Shown: positions 1-10,275 of the stretch, in pieces
Layout: every line of letters starts with the position of its first letter
How positions within the stretch are numbered: position 1 is the first letter of the stretch
NCBI GenBank assembly: GCA_003211315.1
Contig: QCTC01000001.1
Span: 1-43,738 of the forward strand
DNA length: 43,738 bases
From: Prochlorococcus sp. AG-670-O17
GTDB taxonomy: Bacteria; Cyanobacteriota; Cyanobacteriia; PCC-6307; Cyanobiaceae
Direction of reading: 5' to 3'
Notes under the pieces: model-generated
The model's input: the letters and a program-made list of their open reading frames with translations, nothing else
The model's database searches: none
Told to the model about the DNA's origin: nothing
Program-made: the position numbers and the translations under genes

Positions 1-898
1 CTTCTTGACTACCCCAATATCTACCCCAAATATATTTTTCATTTTTTATACACATTGACATTGCAATCGTTTTTTCAGAATCATTTCTTGATGCACTAAA
101 AAACAATAGATTTCTTTTATTTTCAAGAATGTTTTCAAAAAATTCAGAGGTAAGATATTTGCTACCCCATACTCCCCATCTCAAACAATGCTGCTCGTAG
201 AAATTATGCATTTTTTGAACCATTTCTAGATTTATATCCTCTTCTGTATGAATTTTGATCTCGAGATTTTGTTTTGAAATTGATTTTCTTTCTTTTTTAA
301 TGTTTTTTCTTTGATTAGAGTTGAATCTTGATAAAAAATCATCAAATGTCTTTTCCCCATTATTCTTCCATTCACTACTTGTATTTATCCATTCCTGATA
401 TCCTAAGGATTGTAGATGTTTTCCCCAATCTTCGTTTACATATAAGAAATTGCAACTCAAGATATTATTTTTCAAAGCAAAGTCATCAATATGTTTTATT
501 AATGAATTTGTAATTTCTATTTTATTTTTATTTTCTTTATATAAAAATTCGTATCCATTAATAGGGCTGTAAGGGCTCATCCCAATTAGCTTAGGATAAT
601 AATTTAAATTTAAATCTTGAGCTAATTTTGCAAAGGATTGATCAAAAATAAATTCTCCATAACTATGATTTTTAAGAAAAAGTGGAGCTATTCCGCATAT
701 TTCTTCATTTTTATAAGCAATAAAATATAAAGGTTGCCATCCAGTTTGTCTTGAGACACTTTTCGATAATTCAAGGTTATAGAGCCATTCCCATTCATAA
801 AATGGATTGTTGCTTTCTTTTCTTAATTCATTCCATGTTTCTTTATTTATTTCTTGAATTGATAGTTTAATTTCAATTTTGTGCTCAATATGATTCAT
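1..898 (-). CDS. DUF482/COG3146-like (GNAT-type, peptidogalycan biosynthesis-like) protein, C-terminus truncated by window edge
   Basis: Minus-strand reading from ATG at ~898 is open to position 1: MNHIEHKIEIKLSIQEINKETWNELRKESNNPFYEWEWLYNLE...GWQPLYFIAYKNEEICGIAPLFLKNHSYGEFIFDQSFA; absent from the ORF track because it runs off the edge. Confidence 0.75.
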   Translation of the reverse strand, partial: MNHIEHKIEIKLSIQEINKETWNELRKESNNPFYEWEWLYNLELSKSVSRQTGWQPLYFIAYKNEEICGIAPLFLKNHSYGEFIFDQSFAKLAQDLNLNYYPKLIGMSPYSPINGYEFLYKENKNKIEITNSLIKHIDDFALKNNILSCNFLYVNEDWGKHLQSLGYQEWINTSSEWKNNGEKTFDDFLSRFNSNQRKNIKKERKSISKQNLEIKIHTEEDINLEMVQKMHNFYEQHCLRWGVWGSKYLTSEFFENILENKRNLLFFSASRNDSEKTIAMSMCIKNEKYIWGRYWGSQE

Positions 899-910
899 AT
901 TTTTTTTACT

Positions 911-1573
911 TTAATCATCTTTAGTGTTTCTTATGTAATGAATATATATTTCATTTCTATCTAATTCTTGAATCGATTTTATATTCCAAAATTGCTTTAA
1001 ATTAAAAATTTTATTTGTTTGTTCAGCAGGTATCCATGTAAATTTCCCTCCAATAATTCTTGGGGCTATTGTAATTTTGATTTCATCAATCAAATCTTCT
1101 TTTATAAAAGAATTTATAAGATTTGCTCCACCAAGAAGTGCTAGACGATTGATTCCAGCTTTTTTTATACTTAACAAGGTTTTACTCCAGGAATTTTTGA
1201 AGAAAATTTCTTTATCAAAATCTTTACTCTCTATTCCATCTTTTTTGTTAGAGCTGATTAACCATCTTTTAATTGGTTGATTGAAATAATTCCAATCTTT
1301 TTTAAATTTTTTGCTATTGGAGGCGACTATAGAAATAGGCTGATTTTTTGAAATTTTTATTTCGCCATTTTTACAATGATTTTTTACTAAATATGTACTT
1401 TGATGAGCTTTTAGAGTTCCCAATCCAAAAATAGTAGCGTCAACTATTGATAAGTTTTCATCTAACATTCTCCTATCTTCCTTACTCCCAAGATGAGATT
1501 CTCCTCCACTTGGGAAGGCAATCCTTCCATCTAAACTAGAAGCGATAATGATCGCTATGCTTGGAGTATTCAA
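911..1573 (-). CDS. RibD C-terminal reductase-domain protein (riboflavin/pyrimidine reductase family)
   Basis: SLDGRIAFPSGGESHLGSKEDRRMLDENLSIVDATIFGLGTL and LALLGGANLINSFIKEDLIDEIKITIAPRIIGG motifs. Confidence 0.85.
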   Translation of the reverse strand: MNTPSIAIIIASSLDGRIAFPSGGESHLGSKEDRRMLDENLSIVDATIFGLGTLKAHQSTYLVKNHCKNGEIKISKNQPISIVASNSKKFKKDWNYFNQPIKRWLISSNKKDGIESKDFDKEIFFKNSWSKTLLSIKKAGINRLALLGGANLINSFIKEDLIDEIKITIAPRIIGGKFTWIPAEQTNKIFNLKQFWNIKSIQELDRNEIYIHYIRNTKDD

Positions 1574-2496
1574 GCTTGAGCAACTAAAGAGTTAGTAAGA
1601 TTTTTTTGCAAAGAATTTGGTACGCTTTGTTCAACATAAATTTCCGCAGCATTATTTGGGCTCTCTTGAAGTTTTATCTTGTGCAGATTTGCTCCAATTT
1701 TTTTAATCGGAGATGAGAGAATATCAGCAATGTGTAGTGCAATATTTTCACATGTTGGGACGCAAGTTTTAAAATATTCGATATCTTTATTTAAGAAAGT
1801 ATGATCAAACGGTTCAACTATAAGATCATCAATAATTGCTTGTAATGAAGGTAAATCACATATCATCCCAGTTCTTGGATCAATTTTCCCTCGGACAGTT
1901 ACTTCAAGAAAATAATTGTGTCCATGTCCATTTACCCTGGCACATTTCCCATAAATCTTCTTGTTTTCATCAAGAGAAATCTCATCTTTTGCTAATCGGT
2001 GAGCAGCATTAAAATGACTTTGAATTGTTAATAAAGCTTCCATGTTTTTCCCATAGTAATCTGCCCATAAAGTTGGGCTTTCAAAAAGTCTTAAACTTGT
2101 AAGAGGTAGTTCATCTTTTAAACGATTCCAGATAACTTTTACTAGAGCCTCAGTCGTTGGAAGAATGCCTTCTTGACTATGAATATTGAATTCAGGCCAT
2201 ACGTCATTTAAAAAACGAAAATCTAATTGTCCAGTGACCTTACTCTTAATAGAATGTTTTACATCAGAAAGATTAAGGACCATTCCATCCGAGTCAAGTT
2301 TGCCCCCCATTGATACGATAAGTTCGTAATTATGGCCATGTCCTGGAGCTATACTACATTTCCCAAAAAGAGAGAAATTATCTTCTGAGCTTTTTTCAGG
2401 AAGCCAATAACGATGACTCGAACTAAAACAGGCACGTCGAGTTATGACGCATTCACGTCCCTGGCCATGTAATGGTTTGGTATGTGTAAAAGTCAT
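1570..2496 (-). CDS. Tandem-domain 6-pyruvoyl-tetrahydropterin synthase / QueD family protein
   Basis: Two PTPS-like domains: FSSSHRY...GKCSIAPGHGHNYEL and FNAAHRL...GKCARVNGHGHNYFLEV. Confidence 0.85.
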   Translation of the reverse strand: MTFTHTKPLHGQGRECVITRRACFSSSHRYWLPEKSSEDNFSLFGKCSIAPGHGHNYELIVSMGGKLDSDGMVLNLSDVKHSIKSKVTGQLDFRFLNDVWPEFNIHSQEGILPTTEALVKVIWNRLKDELPLTSLRLFESPTLWADYYGKNMEALLTIQSHFNAAHRLAKDEISLDENKKIYGKCARVNGHGHNYFLEVTVRGKIDPRTGMICDLPSLQAIIDDLIVEPFDHTFLNKDIEYFKTCVPTCENIALHIADILSSPIKKIGANLHKIKLQESPNNAAEIYVEQSVPNSLQKNLTNSLVAQA

Positions 2497-2546
2497 AAAT
2501 GTCTGTAATAATACTATCTTAAGGTTTTATATACTCTTTTGTCTGT

Positions 2547-3104
2547 ATGGAAAAATCTATTATTGAGAAAACAAACAAAATAATTAAAGGAAGAAGTATA
2601 TATTTGATAGGTATGATGGCTAGTGGTAAATCTAAAACTGGTCCAGTATTAGCCGAGTTATTGAGGTACAAGTATATTGATCTGGATAAATTAATAGAGA
2701 ATATAGCAAAAAAAACAATTAATGAAATGTTCCAGGAAGATGGAGAAAAAGCATTCCGAGAACTAGAAACAAATTGCTTAAAAGAAACAATTAAAATCCC
2801 TTCTTTAATTGTTTCTACTGGCGGAGGAATTATTTCTAAACCAGAAAACTGGGGTGTTTTAAGGCAAGGAATTATTATTTGGATTGACACAAAGCCAGAG
2901 ATTGCTCTTGAGAGGTTGAAAAAAGATATTGAAAATAGACCTCTATTACAGGGAAAAAATTTAAGTGATTTATATAACCAAATTTTTCAATCTAGAAAAA
3001 ATTTATATTCTCAGGCTGACTTAAGAGTTGAGGTTAATAACGAAGATGTTGAAGAAGTTGCAAAACAAATAGTTTATGGAATTTACAAAAAAATTATAAA
3101 TTAA
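2547..3104 (+). CDS. aroK: Shikimate kinase
   Basis: IYLIGMMASGKSKTGPVLAELLRYKYIDLDKLIE; STGGGII; NRPLLQG. Confidence 0.92.
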   Translation: MEKSIIEKTNKIIKGRSIYLIGMMASGKSKTGPVLAELLRYKYIDLDKLIENIAKKTINEMFQEDGEKAFRELETNCLKETIKIPSLIVSTGGGIISKPENWGVLRQGIIIWIDTKPEIALERLKKDIENRPLLQGKNLSDLYNQIFQSRKNLYSQADLRVEVNNEDVEEVAKQIVYGIYKKIIN

Positions 3105-3358
3105 TCAGGTTCCACTCTCACAGCAAACCATTTAATAACGAATCCAAATTTTATTTCTAATTCATAAGTACTTTCTAATAATTCTTCGAGAAATTCCTCA
3201 TTGGAATAATCTTTTTTTTGATATATAGTTGATGAATCAACCTTATGAAGCCAATTTCTTAACCATAATATTGCTTCTTTTTTAGTTACTATTTTTTCTT
3301 TTGAATCTGGCTCTAATAATACAAAATGGTCTTCAGATCTTATTAATGGATTAGACAT
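3101..3358 (-). CDS. Small conserved cyanobacterial protein, possibly Crr7-like (chlororespiratory reduction 7)
   Basis: 85 aa, FVLLEPDSKEKIVTKKEAILWLRNWL; family call from memory of the motif. Confidence 0.5.
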   Translation of the reverse strand: MSNPLIRSEDHFVLLEPDSKEKIVTKKEAILWLRNWLHKVDSSTIYQKKDYSNEEFLEELLESTYELEIKFGFVIKWFAVRVEPD

Positions 3359-4067
3359 GATTAAAAATTTTTTAGGATTAATTATTTTTCTAATTATTCA
3401 AGTAATTTCTTTAGATAATGCATTTGCTTTCAATGATCATAATGTAAGAGAATTTTTAGATGAAAGAGAAAATTTATGGCCAGAACTATACTTACCAAAT
3501 TTTAAATTTTCAAATACTTCTAGAGATTTAATTTATCCTAATTGGTTTGAGGGTAATTGGCTTGTTACTTCTCAAGATTTAGAAGATGAGTCTCAAGCAC
3601 CAGTGATTTACAGAGTAAATTTTTTCAAAAATAATTTAAATGAAGTTATTGGTAATCGATCTAAAAATTCTGAGTCAATTGGTAAAGCGATATTTGGTGA
3701 TACTTTGATTAAAGTTGTTAATGATCCTAAATCAATTAACAAACAAATTACTTATTTAAAAGATGATCTATATATAGATTCAAGGATCACAGGAAGAAAT
3801 CAAATTCAAGATGATGATATGTTTTTTGCTGACGAATTAGTTATTCAAACTCTTCATAAACGAGGAGCATCTAGGGTTAATCAGGTCGAGACAATTAGCA
3901 AATTTCAAAAATGTAATCGTCATAATTCCAATTCAGAGAATACTTTAAAACCTAATATCTGCGGTTTTCAATATATTGCTACATACGGTTCAAAAGTTGG
4001 AGATCCCTTAGTGCATGCAATTAAAACTAGTAAATTTAAATTATCGTTTGAATTTATTGAGAATTAG
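3357..4067 (+). CDS. Conserved cyanobacterial secreted/lumenal hypothetical protein (DUF6816-like)
   Basis: N-terminal hydrophobic signal segment; NWFEGNWLVTSQDLEDESQAPVIYRVNFF. Confidence 0.6.
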   Translation: MIKNFLGLIIFLIIQVISLDNAFAFNDHNVREFLDERENLWPELYLPNFKFSNTSRDLIYPNWFEGNWLVTSQDLEDESQAPVIYRVNFFKNNLNEVIGNRSKNSESIGKAIFGDTLIKVVNDPKSINKQITYLKDDLYIDSRITGRNQIQDDDMFFADELVIQTLHKRGASRVNQVETISKFQKCNRHNSNSENTLKPNICGFQYIATYGSKVGDPLVHAIKTSKFKLSFEFIEN

Positions 4068-4779
4068 CACTAAAAAGATATTCTTCTATGTTGTTTCTCC
4101 AAATAAATATATTTTCTAAATAAGGATTATTTATGTATTCTTGACAACCTTCCCCTGAAAGAATTGGTCCCGATGATTTTGGAAATTTAAGAAGAGATAA
4201 TTGTGCAGCAATTGCAATATCAGCTATTGATAAATTATCACCTATTAAATATTTTTTATTAATTAGGGCTTTAGATAAAGCCTCTAATATTTTTTGCAGT
4301 TCTAAATTGTCTTTGGTAGAAAAAACTACATTAGAAATTTTACTAAGATTTTTAAAAGGTAATTTATCAACTAAACCTTTTACTGAAGATGGTATTTCGT
4401 CTGGAAGTAAAGCAGTTCGTAGTTGTGGATTCTCTATTGCTGATTTAATCAGAGCTTTTCTACAAGTTGAAGCCATAGTAGTGTCAGCCCAATCTTCTAT
4501 TAATTTGCATTGTGCAAACAATAAAGGATCTTCTGGAAAAAGTGGATTATTATCATTTTTTTTATTTATATATTCGCAAATAATTGTAGAGTCACTAATA
4601 ATTTGATCATTATCATCAACAATTATTGGGACTTGTTTTTGACCTGATATCTTAAAGATTTCAAATTGACCTAAGCCTGGCGTAACTTCTTCAACTCTAT
4701 ATTGCAATTTCTTAGCGTGAAGAGCCATTCTTGTCTTTAAGCAAAAAGCGCTATGTCTAAATTGATATAATGTAATCAT
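4054..4779 (-). CDS. Glutathione S-transferase family protein
   Basis: MITLYQFRHSAFCLKTRMALHAKKL...KQVPIIVDDNDQIISDSTIICEYI; thioredoxin-like plus helical C-domain. Confidence 0.88.
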   Translation of the reverse strand: MITLYQFRHSAFCLKTRMALHAKKLQYRVEEVTPGLGQFEIFKISGQKQVPIIVDDNDQIISDSTIICEYINKKNDNNPLFPEDPLLFAQCKLIEDWADTTMASTCRKALIKSAIENPQLRTALLPDEIPSSVKGLVDKLPFKNLSKISNVVFSTKDNLELQKILEALSKALINKKYLIGDNLSIADIAIAAQLSLLKFPKSSGPILSGEGCQEYINNPYLENIFIWRNNIEEYLFSANSQ

Positions 4780-4824
4780 GCTGTTTAATGTTTGTTAAAA
4801 CTTAGCTAAAAAAGTAATCAAATT

Positions 4825-5037
4825 GTGGAGCTAATGGGCCAATTTTTCTCTAATGTTGCAAGATATCCTAAGTATTTAATTTCTATTATTGCTGGAGGAT
4901 TAGTTGCATTACTAGAACCTTTATTTAAAAATAGATCAAATCCATTAACATTGGTTGGTTTAATTTCTTCAGTAATAAGTGCCTTCATAACATTATATTT
5001 CGTACTAAAAGCAATGACTAATCCAATCAACTTATAA
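4825..5037 (+). CDS. DUF751 / Ycf33-like small membrane protein
   Basis: GQFFSNVARYPKYLISIIAGGLVALLEPLFKNRSNPLT; GTG at 4825 or ATG at 4834. Confidence 0.75.
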   Translation: MELMGQFFSNVARYPKYLISIIAGGLVALLEPLFKNRSNPLTLVGLISSVISAFITLYFVLKAMTNPINL

Positions 5038-5042
5038 CAATA

Positions 5043-5441
5043 ATGCCTAATAATTATCGGATTGCAAAAGTTTCTTCTTTGTTGAAAAAAGAGGTAACTC
5101 TTATTTTGCAGAATGATTTGGAAAATGATCTATTAAGGAGTAATTTTATTAATATTTCAAAAATAGATTTATCAGGAGATTTGCAATTTTGCAAGATTTA
5201 TATAACTTCAACTGCTGAAGAAGCAATAAGAAAAGAAATTGTTGAAGAATTAAATCTTGCTAAGAGCTATATCAGGCATACTTTAGGTCAAAGAATAGAG
5301 ATGAGAAGAGTACCAGAAATGACTTTTAAAGACGATACAGTATTAGAAAAAGGATTGTCAGTACTCAAGCTCCTTGCGGAATTAAAAAATAAAAAACATA
5401 ATCAAGATTCAAAAGTTGAGGGAAATAATAAAAATGTCTGA
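5043..5441 (+). CDS. rbfA: Ribosome-binding factor A
   Basis: RIAKVSSLLKKEVTLILQNDL...YIRHTLGQRIEMRRVPEMTFKDD. Confidence 0.92.
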   Translation: MPNNYRIAKVSSLLKKEVTLILQNDLENDLLRSNFINISKIDLSGDLQFCKIYITSTAEEAIRKEIVEELNLAKSYIRHTLGQRIEMRRVPEMTFKDDTVLEKGLSVLKLLAELKNKKHNQDSKVEGNNKNV

Positions 5442-6225
5442 GCTCTCTTTGAATCAAAAAAATATAATTATTACTCGATCAAAAGATAAGATATCTGATA
5501 TAAAAAAGTTATTCACTAATAAAGGAGCTCAAATATTTGATTTTCCAGCAATTGATGTTGGATATCCCGATGATTTAAATCCTCTTGATGATGCCTTAAG
5601 CGAAATTAACGATTTTCACTGGATTATTTTTACCAGTAGTAATGGAATACAATTTGTAGATGAGAGATTAAGGAATTTAAATACTTCATTAAAAGAATGT
5701 TCGAAGAAAATAAAAATTGCTGTAGTAGGGGAGAAAACTTCCTTAACTCTAAGCGATTTAGGTATTGAGGCTGATTTCGTCCCCCCAGAATTTGTAGCAG
5801 AAAGTTTAATTGAAAATTTTCCGGTATCAGGATATGGACTCAGAGTTTTTTTGCCAAGAGTTCAAACAGGAGGAAGAAATTTCATAGCTGATGAATTCAG
5901 GAATTCTGGTTCGCGTGTTGTAGAGGTTCCAGCCTATGAAACAAGATGTCCGGATTCAATTCCTGTAGAAACAATAAATGCCATCTCTAACAGAAAAATT
6001 GATGCAATGGTTTTTTCAAGTGGTAAAACAGTATCAAATTCTTCTTTCTTGCTTGAAAAAGAATTTGGGGAAGAATGGTTAACCTATCTAGAAAATGCAA
6101 AATTATTAACTATTGGACCTCAAACTTCAAAAATATGTGAAAAAACTTTTGGCAGAGTTGATAGAGAGGCGGTTAAGTACACTTTTGAAGGATTATTAGA
6201 TGCTGCAATTGATATTTTTAATTAG
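5434..6225 (+). CDS. hemD: Uroporphyrinogen-III synthase
   Basis: IIITRSKDK..., DFHWIIFTSSNGIQF, VPAYETRCP, MVFSSGKTV; ATG at 5434 preferred over 5416. Confidence 0.88.
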   Translation: MSELSLNQKNIIITRSKDKISDIKKLFTNKGAQIFDFPAIDVGYPDDLNPLDDALSEINDFHWIIFTSSNGIQFVDERLRNLNTSLKECSKKIKIAVVGEKTSLTLSDLGIEADFVPPEFVAESLIENFPVSGYGLRVFLPRVQTGGRNFIADEFRNSGSRVVEVPAYETRCPDSIPVETINAISNRKIDAMVFSSGKTVSNSSFLLEKEFGEEWLTYLENAKLLTIGPQTSKICEKTFGRVDREAVKYTFEGLLDAAIDIFN

Positions 6226-6688
6226 TTAATTCATTTTTGTAATTTTTTTCTACTAAATCTCGAAATCTATCAATATTTGCTTGTAATTCATTAGTTACCA
6301 TTTTACCCAGAATTTTTTCTTCCATAAATCGAGCAATCATTCTAGGTAATTCATAGGTAACAGCTAAGTTTACTGATGTTAATTGGTCTCCTTTTGACTC
6401 AAAAATAACAGAACCTTGAGTTGGTAATCCTCCTATAGATTTCCATTTTAATTTATTTTTCTCAATCCTTTCTGTTATTTGCGCCTTCCATTTAAATTTG
6501 AATCCATTAGCAGATAAAGTCCATTCAGTCAGATCAGGTAAAGTTGATGTCTCTTGATCAATTGTTTTTACGGATTCAATCCAGCTCATCCACAGAGACA
6601 TGGAATCCAAATCACTCCAAGTGTTCCAAACGTTATCTAATGGCGCATTTACAATTGTAATTACGTCATGTTTAAGCCAAGTACCCAT
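6218..6688 (-). CDS. SRPBCC (START/COQ10-like) family protein
   Basis: VITIVNAPLDNVWNTWSDLDSMSLWMSWIESV; adjacent to zds. Confidence 0.75.
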   Translation of the reverse strand: MGTWLKHDVITIVNAPLDNVWNTWSDLDSMSLWMSWIESVKTIDQETSTLPDLTEWTLSANGFKFKWKAQITERIEKNKLKWKSIGGLPTQGSVIFESKGDQLTSVNLAVTYELPRMIARFMEEKILGKMVTNELQANIDRFRDLVEKNYKNELTN

Positions 6689-6690
6689 AG

Positions 6691-8172
6691 TTAGCTGACC
6701 GCTAGATTCTTTGCTAATTCGGCTTTCTTATCTAAAATTGCTGCTGCTGCAAGATGACCGCTCATAGTAGCCCCCTCCATTGAATCTATATAGTCTTGTT
6801 TTGTATAACTACCTGCCATAAAGAAATTTGATATTGAAGTCTTTTGATCAGGTCTATATGAGTCCATACCTGGCGATTCTCTATAAAGTGATTGTGGAAC
6901 TTGTACTACATTACTCCAAAGTAATTTTAGATTTTTTGAAGAAGGAAATAGACGACGCACTTCAGAATCAATTTCTTTAGTGATTCTTTCTGTTGATCTA
7001 CCCATCCAACGATCTCCAGGAGTCAAAACACATTGGAGTAAAGATCCCATTCCTTCCTTTCTATAATCTACGGGACTTGCTAAAGCTAAATCTGCGAAAC
7101 AACTGAAAGATGCATCTGCTGAATATAAAAGATTATCTAAACCTGTAGGGTTTTGACTTTTGTTATCATTATTTAATTCAGTAACCCATCCATCATATCT
7201 TAATTGAATTGTTGCTACTGCAACAGCTCTGAGTTTTTTTAAACCCTCAAACTCTTTAAATTGATACCATTCTTTAGGAACTATTTTTTTAATTCCAGGG
7301 ACATCACAAGCAGCGAGAAATGTATCAGCAAATATAGCCTTAGGGCCTTCAGGAGTGGATATTTTAAGTTGCGTGACCGAGTAGGAGGAAGATTCTTTTT
7401 CAAAAATAATTTCGTCCACCTTATGATTTAAGTGGATTTTGCATCCTTTTTTTGTGATGTAATCAACGATAGGTTTTGTTAGCCATTTATGAGGGGATCC
7501 TTTTAAAAGATTAAGTTTAGAGGCTTCAGTCTTAGATGCAAACATCATAAAAATAGTTAACATGCATCTTGCCGATATATCTTGACAATTTATGAAACCT
7601 AATGCGTATGCAATTGGATCCCACATCCTTTCAAGACTTCTTAAGCTTCCGCCATGATTTAAAAACCATTCTTTAAAGCTTATTTTATCCAAGTCTCTTA
7701 TTATGCTCATTGCACCCTCGTAATCTACTAATCCTCTAACTATCGGACTGGTTCCCAAAGCTAATGCATTTCTTAACTTATCTACCCAAGTCAATTGTTC
7801 TGTAGTGAAAAAAGCCTTTAGACCGTTAAAAGGAGCTCCTAAGGCAAATCTAAAATCCAAAGATTTTAAATCGCCACCGTTATTTATAAATAGATGAGTA
7901 TGTTCTTTCGGAAGCAAATTATCTAATGCTCCAACTTTTTTCATGAGTTTAAATAGATTTGCATAGTTATAAAAAAATACATGTAATCCCATTTCTATGT
8001 GGTTACCATCTTTATCTTCCCAACTTCCAACTTTTCCACCCCAGAATGATCTGCTTTCGTAAATCTCTACTTCGTGACCTTCATCAACTAGATTAACTGC
8101 TGCTGTTAAACCCGCTAACCCAGAACCTACTATTGCTATTTTCACTTTTTTATTAGAATTATAACAAATCAA
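6691..8172 (-). CDS. zds: Zeta-carotene desaturase
   Basis: [62 protein letters not shown]. Confidence 0.92.
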   Translation of the reverse strand: MICYNSNKKVKIAIVGSGLAGLTAAVNLVDEGHEVEIYESRSFWGGKVGSWEDKDGNHIEMGLHVFFYNYANLFKLMKKVGALDNLLPKEHTHLFINNGGDLKSLDFRFALGAPFNGLKAFFTTEQLTWVDKLRNALALGTSPIVRGLVDYEGAMSIIRDLDKISFKEWFLNHGGSLRSLERMWDPIAYALGFINCQDISARCMLTIFMMFASKTEASKLNLLKGSPHKWLTKPIVDYITKKGCKIHLNHKVDEIIFEKESSSYSVTQLKISTPEGPKAIFADTFLAACDVPGIKKIVPKEWYQFKEFEGLKKLRAVAVATIQLRYDGWVTELNNDNKSQNPTGLDNLLYSADASFSCFADLALASPVDYRKEGMGSLLQCVLTPGDRWMGRSTERITKEIDSEVRRLFPSSKNLKLLWSNVVQVPQSLYRESPGMDSYRPDQKTSISNFFMAGSYTKQDYIDSMEGATMSGHLAAAAILDKKAELAKNLAVS

Positions 8173-8245
8173 CTTTGTATATCGTTTGAAATATGCATGA
8201 TGTGTCTATATTTTTTATAGTATAATTACACGTTTATATGTATTT

Positions 8246-8638
8246 ATGGAAAATATAAAAATAGAAGAAAAAATAAAGACCTCAGATGATGGTAATGGAA
8301 TTTTAATAACCAATGATGCCATAGAGCAAATATCTTCTTTATTGCAGAATCAGACTGATAAGAAAGCTCTAAGAGTTGGGGTAAGATCCGGAGGATGCAG
8401 TGGTATGAGTTATACGATGGATTTTATTGGTGGAGATGAAATAAATGCAGATGATAAAGTATATGATTATTCATTAAGTTCCGAACAAACCTTTAAAGTA
8501 ATATGCGACCCAAAAAGTCTTCTGTATATTTACGGCATGCAACTAGATTTCAGTAAAGATTTAATTGGTGGAGGTTTTAATTTCGTTAATCCTAATGCTT
8601 CACAAACTTGTGGCTGCGGAAGCTCTTTTGCAGTTTAG
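8246..8638 (+). CDS. Iron-sulfur cluster assembly accessory protein (IscA/SufA/ErpA type)
   Basis: LRVGVRSGGCSGMSYTMDFIG ... TCGCGSSF; three conserved Cys. Confidence 0.92.
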   Translation: MENIKIEEKIKTSDDGNGILITNDAIEQISSLLQNQTDKKALRVGVRSGGCSGMSYTMDFIGGDEINADDKVYDYSLSSEQTFKVICDPKSLLYIYGMQLDFSKDLIGGGFNFVNPNASQTCGCGSSFAV

Positions 8639-8649
8639 AAAAAAAATAT

Positions 8650-9078
8650 ATGACAGATGACCTTAATCCAATTGAAACCGATTTCAATGCTGCTTTATCT
8701 AGATATCAAGATGGCCAAGAGTTAATACCAATTGCACAAGATTTTCAAAAAATCATTCAACAAATACCCAACCACTTTGCTGCTTGGACTTGTCTATCTT
8801 GGTTACAGCTTCTATTAAAGAATAATGAAGAAGGATTAGCAGCAGCTAAAGAGGCGGTTCGCTTAAATCAGCAAGACCCGCAAGCAAGAATGAATTTGTC
8901 CTTAGCTCTTTTGGCTACAAATAATAAAGGTGTTAGAGAGCATGTTGAATTACTAAAAAAAATGGCAATGATGATGCCTGATGTAAAGAAAGAGTTAAAA
9001 GATTCAGTTAAAGACGGATTTAATAGATATCCAAACTGGCCAGAATTAACCAAAATTAATAAATGGTTAGAATTTTAA
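8650..9078 (+). CDS. TPR-like conserved cyanobacterial protein
   Basis: MTDDLNPIETDFNAALSRYQDGQ...FAAWTCLSWLQLLLKNNEEGLAAAKEAVRLNQQDPQARMNLSLAL. Confidence 0.75.
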   Translation: MTDDLNPIETDFNAALSRYQDGQELIPIAQDFQKIIQQIPNHFAAWTCLSWLQLLLKNNEEGLAAAKEAVRLNQQDPQARMNLSLALLATNNKGVREHVELLKKMAMMMPDVKKELKDSVKDGFNRYPNWPELTKINKWLEF

Positions 9079-9079
9079 A

Positions 9080-10273
9080 TTGTCCAGAATTTTAATATTA
9101 AGTAATGGACATGGAGAAGATTTATCTGGTAGTTTATTAGCCAAATATTTTGTAAAGAAAGGCGATCTTGTAGATGCACTACCTATTGTAGGTGATGGTG
9201 AAAATTATAAAAAAGTAAATATAAGAATTATGGGTAAAACCAAAAAATTTAGAACTGGTGGTATTGGTTATAATTCTTTTAAGGGCAGAATATTTGAAAT
9301 ATTTGGAGGACAAATAATTTACTTTTTTAAAAAATTATATTTGTCTTATAAATTAAGAAATAAATATGATTTTTATTTAGTAATTGGAGATATAGTTCCT
9401 GTTTTTTTTGCATGGTTTGCAAAAAAAGATTTTTTTACATATTTAGTAGCATATTCTAGTCACTATGAGGGAACATTGAAATTACCTTGGCCCTGTAATT
9501 TTTTTTTAATCTCAAAATATGCAAAAAAAATATATGCTAGGGATTTTCTAACAGCAGATGATTTAACTCAACAATTAAGAAAAAAAGTATCTTTTTTAGG
9601 TAATCCATTTATGGATAAATTTTCTTTTTTTGAAAATAAATCGAAAATCGTCCCTTTTAATATTGGGTTATTTCCTGGAAGTAGATTTCCTGAACTTTTA
9701 GATAATTTGAAATTGATTTTAGAAGTTTTAGAGACAATGTCTAAGTTGAAATATTTTGAGAATATCGCATTCAAGTTTGCAATAGTAAAAGCTCTTTCTA
9801 TAGAAGAAATTAGGCAGATACTAAATCAAAGAAAATGGATTTATATAGAAAAAAAAGGAAAAAATGATGGTCTAGAATTTACATATGGATTTATTACGAT
9901 TAATTTGAACTGGAATCTGTTTGAAGAAATATTATTTAAAAGTAATTTCGTAATAAGTATGGCTGGAACTGCATCAGAGCAAGCAATCGGTTTAGCAAAG
10001 CCAGTTATTCAAATTGAAGGGAACGGTCCGCAATTTACAAAATCTTTTGCAGAAGCTCAAAGACGATTACTTGGTAGATATGTTTTTTGTTCTACAAATT
10101 ATATGAATAAGAAAGATCAAATAAATCAGACAATAAATCTAATCCTTAAAGTTATTTATCTGATAAAGCTAGACAAAAAGTTTTTGATTTCTTGTCTTGA
10201 TAATGCAAATCTAAGAATCGGAGAGAGTAATTCATGTCTTAAGATAATTAATGATATAAAAGGGTTTCATTAA
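9080..10273 (+). CDS. Lipid-A-disaccharide synthase-related glycosyltransferase-like protein
   Basis: ILILSNGHGEDLSGSLLAKYF; GLFPGSRFPELLDNL; SMAGTASEQAIGLAKPVIQIEGNGPQFT; TTG start. Confidence 0.8.
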   Translation: MSRILILSNGHGEDLSGSLLAKYFVKKGDLVDALPIVGDGENYKKVNIRIMGKTKKFRTGGIGYNSFKGRIFEIFGGQIIYFFKKLYLSYKLRNKYDFYLVIGDIVPVFFAWFAKKDFFTYLVAYSSHYEGTLKLPWPCNFFLISKYAKKIYARDFLTADDLTQQLRKKVSFLGNPFMDKFSFFENKSKIVPFNIGLFPGSRFPELLDNLKLILEVLETMSKLKYFENIAFKFAIVKALSIEEIRQILNQRKWIYIEKKGKNDGLEFTYGFITINLNWNLFEEILFKSNFVISMAGTASEQAIGLAKPVIQIEGNGPQFTKSFAEAQRRLLGRYVFCSTNYMNKKDQINQTINLILKVIYLIKLDKKFLISCLDNANLRIGESNSCLKIINDIKGFH

Positions 10274-10275
10274 AA

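Noticed and set aside
328-513. 61-aa plus-strand ORF
   Set aside because: Antisense to the edge-truncated DUF482-like gene, which spans 898 to the window start.
2519-2890. 123-aa minus-strand ORF
   Set aside because: Lies antisense within aroK, which has clear family motifs.
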